Shown piece after piece: positions 32,896 to 39,453 of a stretch of DNA of 39,453 bases. Under the pieces are notes generated by a model. The model was not told where the DNA came from, made no database searches, and saw nothing but the letters and a program-made list of their open reading frames with translations. This DNA comes from Candidatus Poribacteria bacterium (lineage in GTDB: Bacteria > Poribacteria > WGA-4E > WGA-3G), in assembly GCA_022819945.1 (NCBI GenBank), contig JAJEGI010000145.1, forward strand, positions 1 to 39,453, given 5' to 3'. How positions within the stretch are numbered: the first letter of the stretch is position 1; each line of letters begins with the position of its first letter. The position numbers were made by a program, and so were the translations under genes.

Positions 32896-35800
32896 CTTGG
32901 CTTTTTGCTATATTGAAGATTTTATCAACGTCAATGGTATCATCATCGAAATCATCGAAAATAACGATTTCAACGGCATTACGTATTTCAAGTTCTTTGA
33001 ATCCATTCCCTCTCCATTCATCACTTCTTGCATCAATAATAGCCTCGTCTATCGCTATTGCCATCGCAGTTCTACGATCAACCGGTATATCGTCTGGTAA
33101 ATTATCATAAAAAGCCTGCTGTGGTCTTGTATCAATGTTTGGTGGATAGTCCGAATCCGCAGTAGAATTGGTAACTCGCTCGCTCAAGTTGGTAATCTTG
33201 GATAGATATTGCCGATAATTGATTGCCTCCTGTCTCCGCTGCCGAATGAGTTCATCAAGCAGTCGTGACATATCCTCATAATATTTGGGATTGATCTCTG
33301 ATTTGTCAACGATGACGCGCCGTATGTTGTTTTCTATTGTTGCCGCGATCGCCTCTTCACTTGTGCGGATACCTTCTGGCAATTTCTCAATTGCTGCATC
33401 GGCACCCTTATTCACAATCAGTTGAACAAGCGGTATATTGTCGAATGTTGAGATCGTCTCACTCTCTTCGGCTTGGATATAAGTATCCAACAGATGTCGC
33501 ATATCAGGCTCGAACATCTTCAGGTCAATATAATCGCCACTTGCCAGTTTTACTTGTTGACGGACATATTCGTAGTCTCCGACTTCTTTTTTGATTTTCG
33601 CTGCTGCCGCGGGATTATATCCTGCCGCCTCCATCTCATTTGCAAGGTTGGCATAGGCACGCACTAAGGCTGCAGTCAACTTATAGAGTTTTATTCGTTT
33701 CTGCTCTTTCGCTTTGATCTGCTCAGCATTTGCACTTTCGTCACTACAGAAGTAACGGATATAATCTTGGATATGTTTCGGTGGATCCACCGGTTCACAT
33801 AATGCTTTAATCGCTTCGCGTGCGTCTTCTAATCGTTCTCTGCCTTTTTCAAGCCTATCCTTCAACAATCCTTCCACGTCTTCGGTATCATAGTTTTCAA
33901 ACGCCTCACCGGTGTAGTCTGTCATTGCCTGTTTTAGGGATCCAAAGAGGTCTTTATAATCCACGATGTAGCCGAATTCCTTATCATCAGTATCAATCCG
34001 ATTAACCCGACAAATGGCTTGAAACAAGCCGTGATCCTGCATGCTTTTGTCTATGTAAAGATAGGTGGCAGGGGGTGCATCAAAACCTGTGAGGAGTTTA
34101 TCCACAACGATGAGGAGTTTCATCTGTGCGGGTTCTTCAATGAAACGTTTCTTTACCTCTTGTTCAAACTGGTCAACCTTGCGTATTGCCGTATCTGAAT
34201 CTTCGTTAAAATGTGCAGCGAGCATTTCTCGGTAGGTGTTGTATTTCTGTTGGTTTTCAGTAAGTCCTTCCCCTGTTTCCTCTAATTTGATGGATTCCGT
34301 GGTGGGTCTATAGGATGTCACAACGGCGCATTTCCCTCGCAAAGGTGTATCTTGAAATAGATTGTAGAGTCTACAAGCAGAGAGGATACTGTTTGCCACA
34401 AGCATTGCGTTCCCTTTCCCATTTTTCAACCGATCGCGCGTGCCCATATCTAAAACAATGTCTGCGCCTATTTTCCGTAAGCGATTCATTGAACTTTCCA
34501 CATTTAGCATTGTACCCCAACGTTCCTTGAGCTGTGCTTTCGCGACATCGTTTAACCCGCGGGTTTTGCCATCAAAAAATTGGTCAATCCGGTCTTGTGA
34601 AGTGAGATTCTGGTCAATATCGCGTGCTTCATACTGTAGGTCAAGGACGACTTCATCGTGGACTGCCTCATCATATTTATAGGTGTCGATAAATTTACCG
34701 AATGTCTCAATGCTCCGTTGTTTGTCGCTTTTTAGCAAGGGGGTGCCTGTAAAGCCAATTAGCATAGCGTTGGGAAGGAGTGCTTTCATCGCCTTGTGGA
34801 GTTTACCCGACTGTGTCCGGTGGCATTCGTCTACAAATACAAAGAATTCGTCCTTTACACGTAAACCATCGGAGAGATTCCGCTTTAGATCAATTACATA
34901 GATTTCAACATCTGTGTCCTCTATCTCTCCCGACTTGCCGAATTTGTGAATAAGGGAACAGGCTAACCGATTTGTGGAGTCGCTAAGCACTTGCTTCAAA
35001 TCATCACCGCTCCTTGTTCGCTTAATATTCTCTTTGACACCTTGAAAAACACCTTCAATTTGTTCATCCAATTCTATGCGGTCAGTGATGATAAGTACCC
35101 GTGCGTTAGGATTGTTTGCCAGGATCCATTTTGCTAACCAGACCATCACTAAACTTTTTCCGCTGCCTTGTGTGTGCCAGATAATGCCACCCTCCCTACT
35201 CTGGACACGTTTTTGGGCTGCCTTCACGCCGAAGTATTGATTATGACGGCAGATTTTCTTTATCCCAGCATCAAATACAATAAAGTCGTGCAGGACTTCA
35301 AGCATCCGTTCTTTGTTGCAAAACTGTCTAAGTTCTCTGAGTAGCGGATTGGTCTCGGTATCTGGCTGTGCATGTTTTTCTTTCCATCGCAACCAGTATT
35401 TTTCAGGTGTCTTGATAACGCCGTAACGCAATCCTTCAGTTTCACTCCCTGCCATCACCAGTTGCACTGTACTGAAAAACCATTCTATGAAGGTCTCTGT
35501 TTGGTTTGCGAGGTTTTGACGGATACCTTCCGAAATAGAAACTATGGAACGTTTTAACTCTAACACACCGATAGCGATACCGTTGATGTATAGCACGAGA
35601 TCGGGACGTTTGCTGTTTTTTCCTCTGAGTGCTACTTCCTCTGCGATACCGAAGTCGTTGTTTTCTGGGTTATTCCAATCTATGAGCCAAACGGTTTTAT
35701 GTTGTTCACTGACATCCGGTTGCACCTTCACACCGTAGCGTAGAAGTTCATAGACTTCAAAGTTCGCATCATATAATGTTCTGCTCCCACCAATTTTCGC

Positions 35801-36010
35801 TGCTTGTTGGAGTTGGAACACCGCTTTGCTGATGATATTGGGGTCGTGGTTCTGTTTCCGCAGCCAATCAGCAAGGTCTTCAGGGATGATATTGCTGTTT
35901 TCGTCAACGCTATCTGCCCAGTTGCCAAGGTAGGTATAGTTTAAGGCATCTTGGAAGAATTCTATGACGCGTTTTTGTGTATCTTTTTCTGTTTCACGAA
36001 TGATGTGCAT
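32885..36010 (-). CDS. hsdR: Type I restriction enzyme, HsdR (endonuclease/translocase) subunit
   Basis: The 1041-residue protein has the full HsdR layout. The N-terminal nuclease domain carries D137 (RPDLVLY) and E151-x-K153 (VLELKR), the PD-(D/E)xK triad. The SF2 translocase follows with Walker A HTQGSGKS (279-286), DECH box (394-397), GFTGTPLL (419-426), the LLIVVDKLLTGFDAP motif and AICRVNR. A helical C-terminal region completes it. HsdR with HsdM and HsdS translocates and cuts unmodified foreign DNA. Neither partner gene is inside the window; the DUF4062 fusion lies directly upstream. They may be past the right edge or elsewhere. No frameshift or motif loss was seen. Confidence 0.95.
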   Translation of the reverse strand: MHIIRETEKDTQKRVIEFFQDALNYTYLGNWADSVDENSNIIPEDLADWLRKQNHDPNIISKAVFQLQQAAKIGGSRTLYDANFEVYELLRYGVKVQPDVSEQHKTVWLIDWNNPENNDFGIAEEVALRGKNSKRPDLVLYINGIAIGVLELKRSIVSISEGIRQNLANQTETFIEWFFSTVQLVMAGSETEGLRYGVIKTPEKYWLRWKEKHAQPDTETNPLLRELRQFCNKERMLEVLHDFIVFDAGIKKICRHNQYFGVKAAQKRVQSREGGIIWHTQGSGKSLVMVWLAKWILANNPNARVLIITDRIELDEQIEGVFQGVKENIKRTRSGDDLKQVLSDSTNRLACSLIHKFGKSGEIEDTDVEIYVIDLKRNLSDGLRVKDEFFVFVDECHRTQSGKLHKAMKALLPNAMLIGFTGTPLLKSDKQRSIETFGKFIDTYKYDEAVHDEVVLDLQYEARDIDQNLTSQDRIDQFFDGKTRGLNDVAKAQLKERWGTMLNVESSMNRLRKIGADIVLDMGTRDRLKNGKGNAMLVANSILSACRLYNLFQDTPLRGKCAVVTSYRPTTESIKLEETGEGLTENQQKYNTYREMLAAHFNEDSDTAIRKVDQFEQEVKKRFIEEPAQMKLLIVVDKLLTGFDAPPATYLYIDKSMQDHGLFQAICRVNRIDTDDKEFGYIVDYKDLFGSLKQAMTDYTGEAFENYDTEDVEGLLKDRLEKGRERLEDAREAIKALCEPVDPPKHIQDYIRYFCSDESANAEQIKAKEQKRIKLYKLTAALVRAYANLANEMEAAGYNPAAAAKIKKEVGDYEYVRQQVKLASGDYIDLKMFEPDMRHLLDTYIQAEESETISTFDNIPLVQLIVNKGADAAIEKLPEGIRTSEEAIAATIENNIRRVIVDKSEINPKYYEDMSRLLDELIRQRRQEAINYRQYLSKITNLSERVTNSTADSDYPPNIDTRPQQAFYDNLPDDIPVDRRTAMAIAIDEAIIDARSDEWRGNGFKELEIRNAVEIVIFDDFDDDTIDVDKIFNIAKSQDEY

Positions 36011-36047
36011 GTTTCTGTTTCCTATTGTCTGACGATCAGGAATCTCT

Positions 36048-36078
36048 AAGCTGCGGCATAAGCTGCGGCATAAGCTGC
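36048..36078. repeat. 12-bp tandem repeat AAGCTGCGGCAT, 2.6 copies
   Basis: Two perfect copies at 36048-36059 and 36060-36071 are followed by a partial AAGCTGC. The array fills part of the 73-base gap between hsdR and the DUF4062-fusion gene. Its length could vary by slippage. Confidence 0.7.
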
Positions 36079-36083
36079 TTTTC

Positions 36084-37562
36084 TTAATTCAGATTCGATA
36101 GTTTGGTTCTACCTTTGTCTGTCAATTGGTACTTCTGTCGTGGACTCCTGGGTTTCTCTGGCAGCGTGTATTCGATCGTTTGATCATCCAGAAGGTCTTG
36201 AACAACCTTGTTGAGTCGACCGGAGATTCTCTTATGTCCCAACTTCTTGGACAATTCGGATTTTGGCATTGGTCCGGTAGCAAGCAGTTTTATCACTTTG
36301 GATTGCATATCTTCAGGTTGTGACTCTGGCTGTGACTCTGGCAGTTCTGAAGGTTTGGCACGCCAAATTGTCGTTTTGAATCCGCCGCTGTCGGTGAATT
36401 CGGGTTCGGGTAAACCTGCATCACTGCAACGGCGGATCATGTCTAATGTTCCTGTTCCCATCTCTTCAATGTATTGAGCGAGGTACAAAGACCGAGCAAG
36501 TAACCGGTTGGTGGGCACCGATGGGTGCGTCTCTCGCAGTTGCTCCAGAGTCAAGGCGGGTGGTAATCTGCCGGGATTCAAAACCTCAAGCCGATCCGAA
36601 AAGAGCATCACTTGGACGCTGGCATTGCTGGTATAGTCGCGATGCGCTACGGCGTTAACGATCGCTTCCCTCACGACTTCTTTTGGAATCTCATAGCTAA
36701 CAGGTGCTTGGGTACTCTCCGCCCGCGTGCCTACCGACAGGTTGATCTTACTGAGTACAAAATCGACTGCATGATCGACGAGTTGAAACGCTGTGCCTTT
36801 GTAGACTTGATAGGACGGAATCGGTTTCGCAACCTCTGTTCCGTGGAAATGGGCACATTTAACGTCCGAGGAAATTAGAAATCGCTGTGGTGCCTTCCCA
36901 AATGCTAACACCGCCGCGTTCGTTGGTCGTTCACCGTTTAAGAGATTCAGGTGTCCCAGCAATACCTCGGTTGAGGTGCCTTCAGTCAACGGGAAGTCTC
37001 TTGCACTGCGTGCCGTGCGGATAAACCAACCCATCTGCTCGGTGTCAAGATCGTCCAGTGCTGCTTTTAAACACGGTGCAGCATCAAAAGTTTCAGAACG
37101 GACGAGGTCTTGATTGTCTAAGTATTCGACTAACGCTGCGTAGAGTGCTGTTTTTAATTCTTCTGACGTGTTGAATCGTTTTCGGATGAGTCCGGATTGT
37201 GCTTTGCGAATAAGTGTCTGCATCTTCGGATGCCGAGCATTGTCATCTGTCCCTTTCACGAAAATCAGGCGATGGACACCGGAGGCGGTTGCCTGATCAA
37301 ACTCCCGTTCTGTCGGCGATATACCCTCTGCATCCTCCGATCCGTAGGTGTCGCCGAATAACCCTACGTATATCTCGGACTGTTCGACTTCGTCCAGATA
37401 CAGCGAATCGGGACGACGATCTGATGCTGGCACGTCTTCAAACAGAAAAACGTCAAAGAACCGCCGCATCAACGGGTCGCCGTGCAGATAGTCGCGTAGT
37501 GTTTCGCGTTCCTGTGCGAATTCTCTTTGTACACTGCTAATGAAAATACGGATAGGATTCAT
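36084..37562 (-). CDS. DUF4062 / GHKL-type ATP-binding / winged-helix fusion protein
   Basis: The 492-residue protein has three parts. Residues 1 to about 105 match DUF4062: IRIFISSVQREFAQERETLRDYL, FLFEDVPASDRRPDSLYLDEVE, YVGLFGDTYGSED. Residues about 165-402 match the ATP-binding region normally joined to AlbA_2/Schlafen-like domains (RecG C-terminal-like, HATPase_c_4): NAAVLAFGKAPQRFL, the N-box-like EAIVNAVAHRDY (299-310), RLEVLNPGRLPPALT, IEEMGTGTLDMIRRC and LPEPEF. After a repetitive ESQPESQPE linker, about 418-492 is a winged helix. DUF4062 here takes the place usually held by AlbA_2. AlbA_2-ATPase proteins often accompany type I restriction loci, and this gene is 73 bases upstream of hsdR. 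A regulator or second effector of the island is the likely role. Confidence 0.85.
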   Translation of the reverse strand: MNPIRIFISSVQREFAQERETLRDYLHGDPLMRRFFDVFLFEDVPASDRRPDSLYLDEVEQSEIYVGLFGDTYGSEDAEGISPTEREFDQATASGVHRLIFVKGTDDNARHPKMQTLIRKAQSGLIRKRFNTSEELKTALYAALVEYLDNQDLVRSETFDAAPCLKAALDDLDTEQMGWFIRTARSARDFPLTEGTSTEVLLGHLNLLNGERPTNAAVLAFGKAPQRFLISSDVKCAHFHGTEVAKPIPSYQVYKGTAFQLVDHAVDFVLSKINLSVGTRAESTQAPVSYEIPKEVVREAIVNAVAHRDYTSNASVQVMLFSDRLEVLNPGRLPPALTLEQLRETHPSVPTNRLLARSLYLAQYIEEMGTGTLDMIRRCSDAGLPEPEFTDSGGFKTTIWRAKPSELPESQPESQPEDMQSKVIKLLATGPMPKSELSKKLGHKRISGRLNKVVQDLLDDQTIEYTLPEKPRSPRQKYQLTDKGRTKLSNLN

Positions 37563-37739
37563 TGTTCACCTATCGCCTCACTGGTTGAAATAGTTGCCGG
37601 TTATCAGTTCGGTAACCCCTTAACACCTTGTCAGGACAAGAGCAATCGGGAATCGGAGTTCCCTCCTACAAAGAGGTGTCAGTCGTCAGTTAAATCCTAT
37701 AAGCGATGGAAGGTACGTATACAGACTCTGGCTACCAAC

Positions 37740-38618
37740 TTACTGGATTTCTCTTTTTGAATTAGTTTCATAAAGTTCATCCGTAAGAGCACCCTGAAAA
37801 ATTTCCTCATTGAGCAATTGTAATAGTTTTTTAACCTCGTCTTTATCAGTAGGGAATACTATTTTATCATCCTTAACCTGAATCTTAACACTATATTTCA
37901 TCCCTCTCTTCTCAATTTCCGTAGCAGAGAGTTGATTTAGAATGTCCGAATCTTTGAGCATAGCAAATCGCCTACGCATCCATTGAGTAGAATCATTCAC
38001 AAGGGCACTCTTGTTTTGGCATTCAAACAGTTTGTGACTTAGCACGGCAAGGATATCTTCTTCTGATGCCTCGTAATAAAACTCGGATAGCGGAAGAAAG
38101 GTATTAATGTTACGAAAACTACGGAATAGCAACTTTTCTTCCGTGGGCAGATACACTGCACTCAACTTATTTGTAAGTGTTATTGCCGGCCTTCTTAATT
38201 CATCGTATCTATCTTCTCGTATAAACATTAACCTATTAGATCGAATTACTTGAGAAGACGTGAAGTTTTGGAATAGCAGTATATTTTCATTATTATCATC
38301 CCTTGCAAATGCTACGATTCCCTGAATTAGATCAATCAACTCCTCTTCGTTGTCGGAGTTAAGTTTCGGGATTGCGTTAACATCTTGATTCACTAACCAG
38401 TTTGACAACTCGCGAGAACACAATCGAAAAATTTGCTTGCCTTCAAGTTTGTAGCCAAGTGTAAAATCTAACTCTTCCATTCTATCAAGAAATTTGTTGC
38501 ATTGAACATTCCAATTATTCGCGAGATTCTGCTGTAGTTCATGCCGAAGGGGAATCTGGAACAAACTTATTTGGTTCCCCTGGACGATAATTGCTGCCAT
38601 CTTGAAGTACCTCGGCAT
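37740..38618 (-). CDS. kwaB: DUF4868-like protein, probable KwaB of a Kiwa-type anti-phage system
   Basis: I choose the start at 38618 (MPRYFKMAAII) because GGAGGA lies five bases upstream on the minus strand; the frame also opens at 38648, and a second ATG with GAGGT is at 38600. The ~292-residue product is soluble. It has a conserved-looking centre (KLLFRSFRNINTFLPLSEFYYEASEEDILAVLSHKLF), a WMRRRFAMLKDSDIL motif and the ending LLNEEIFQGALTDELYETNSKREI, which I associate with DUF4868 proteins. It overlaps a four-TM protein gene upstream. A small four-TM protein followed by DUF4868 is the Kiwa arrangement, in which KwaB is the DNA-binding effector of a membrane complex. Family assignment is from memory of sequence style, not a search. 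Confidence 0.65.
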   Translation of the reverse strand: MPRYFKMAAIIVQGNQISLFQIPLRHELQQNLANNWNVQCNKFLDRMEELDFTLGYKLEGKQIFRLCSRELSNWLVNQDVNAIPKLNSDNEEELIDLIQGIVAFARDDNNENILLFQNFTSSQVIRSNRLMFIREDRYDELRRPAITLTNKLSAVYLPTEEKLLFRSFRNINTFLPLSEFYYEASEEDILAVLSHKLFECQNKSALVNDSTQWMRRRFAMLKDSDILNQLSATEIEKRGMKYSVKIQVKDDKIVFPTDKDEVKKLLQLLNEEIFQGALTDELYETNSKREIQ

Positions 38619-39147
38619 TCTTGTCCTCCGTATATAAATATATATCATGTGAAATTGGTACTACCGGAATTTCAATTCCGGTTTCTTTCAAGACGCGTTT
38701 GCTTATTAATAAATGGGAGATACCGTCTTGGTTCTTCACAATATAAAAACGATAACCTATCAAACGCATCATTGGGTTAAATTGAAAAGCCCCTACATCA
38801 ACAAATACTAGCGTAACAATTATGACGACATATATGTTCGTGAACCATCCACGATCAAACATTGGGTCATCAGATTGGATAAAGGGTAAAAGATAAATTA
38901 ACAGGAATGTCAACATTTCCAAGTCCCGACGGTCAAATTCCTTAATATAAAGTGGTTCTATCTCTAGTTCCTTTGGAGCGTATTTATCTAATAGCAACCA
39001 ACATAAAATAAAAAGAAAGAACGCTATTATTAAATAATGGATACCACTCCACGGATCACCACGATCAAGATGAATCATAAATAATGCCCCGAGAACAGGT
39101 GCCAAGGAGGTCAATGATAGGATTATTTTTCCGTAGTCATTTAACAT
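38539..39147 (-). CDS. kwaA: Four-helix membrane protein, probable KwaA of a Kiwa-type system
   Basis: The 202-residue protein has four hydrophobic segments (about 8-27, 36-56, 78-90, 105-123), then a cytosolic tail with NPMMRLIGYRFYIV and HLLISKRVL. The topology, size and the NPxxRLIGYRFY motif after the fourth helix fit KwaA, the membrane sensor of Kiwa. The overlap with the downstream gene is long (80 bases at my preferred start), so translation is probably coupled. The last ~50 residues look disordered (NYRPGEPNKFVPDSPSA) and might vary. The Shine-Dalgarno is weak. If the Kiwa call is wrong, it remains a small membrane protein paired with a soluble partner. Confidence 0.62.
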   Translation of the reverse strand: MLNDYGKIILSLTSLAPVLGALFMIHLDRGDPWSGIHYLIIAFFLFILCWLLLDKYAPKELEIEPLYIKEFDRRDLEMLTFLLIYLLPFIQSDDPMFDRGWFTNIYVVIIVTLVFVDVGAFQFNPMMRLIGYRFYIVKNQDGISHLLISKRVLKETGIEIPVVPISHDIYLYTEDKNAEVLQDGSNYRPGEPNKFVPDSPSA

Positions 39148-39453
39148 GATAAATATTCCATTGTAGGACTTGGTTTAAGCAACCTCACACGTCCAGTGAG
39201 GAGCTGCTGCATCATTCCCTGTTTGAGGGTGTGGATTTATGTTATCGGTTCTCTGCCTGTTCTTGTATCGCCCTATTTATTTGTTGTTGGTTTCACGATT
39301 TCTACACTTTTTCGGTGTTGAAGTTATCGTCTTCTATGCTCGCCTCTTTCATTCAGATCGAGCCTATAAAAGCACCTAAACGCTGGTAGAAAGTTTATCG
39401 AATTCTTCAAAGAAAATCAACGGCAGATATGAGGCGTTGCATAAGTTGAATAG
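39148..39453. other. Right-edge intergenic sequence with a hairpin
   Basis: A CCTCAC...GTGAGG hairpin lies at about 39184-39202, followed by GAGCTGCTGCATC and later TTTGAGGGTGTGG. This hairpin-rich text beside a gene boundary could be the end of an IS200/IS605-like element, but no transposase is in the window. From about 39388 to the edge several frames stay open (one reads LVESLSNSSKKINGRYEALHKLN), too short to call. The Kiwa-like operon promoter should be in this stretch; I could not fix it. Confidence 0.35.

Overview
The window looks like a chromosomal contig from an uncultured marine or sponge-associated bacterium of the Candidatus Poribacteria type. That assignment is an inference from gene content: many secreted WD40 paralogues, dioxygenase-HEAT fusions of the PhyH family, a large DUF6785-type membrane protein, FG-GAP/ASPIC and formylglycine-generating-enzyme-like secreted proteins, a DUF1552 protein, and intergenic DNA full of short palindromic repeats. 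No rRNA, tRNA or CRISPR array was seen.

Layout. 1-497 is the 3' end of a DUF1552 gene (+). 1299-7337 is a four-gene minus-strand operon: secreted TPR protein, secreted pseudo-FGE protein, secreted FG-GAP/ASPIC protein with C-terminal ankyrin repeats, and a polytopic membrane protein. 8190-23293 holds six plus-strand genes for secreted WD40 proteins. Five have 14 repeats by my count (enough for two seven-bladed propellers) and one has 15. A gene for a AAA ATPase with a degenerate Walker A and an apparent second, inactive AAA-like half lies between the fourth and fifth. A broken remnant of a seventh WD40 gene (23438-23546) follows a MITE-like element. 23543-26419 carries two tandem PhyH-HEAT paralogues (-). 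27501-31096 is a carbohydrate-type ABC importer (binding protein and two permeases, no ATPase). 31391-32113 is a protein I do not recognise.

32161-39147 is a minus-strand defence island. In transcription order it has a four-TM protein and a second protein resembling the Kiwa pair KwaA/KwaB, a DUF4062-GHKL-winged-helix fusion, a type I restriction HsdR subunit, and a YgjP/DUF45 metallopeptidase overlapping HsdR. No HsdM or HsdS is in the window; they could lie beyond the right edge.

The intergenic DNA contains at least four families of short inverted-repeat elements, nested into one another at 16500-17190 and 26540-27460. The most interesting leads are the WD40/AAA cluster, the DUF4062-GHKL protein between Kiwa-like genes and HsdR, and the operon of secreted repeat proteins feeding into a membrane protein. 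All functional calls come from reading motifs by eye; no database search was possible.
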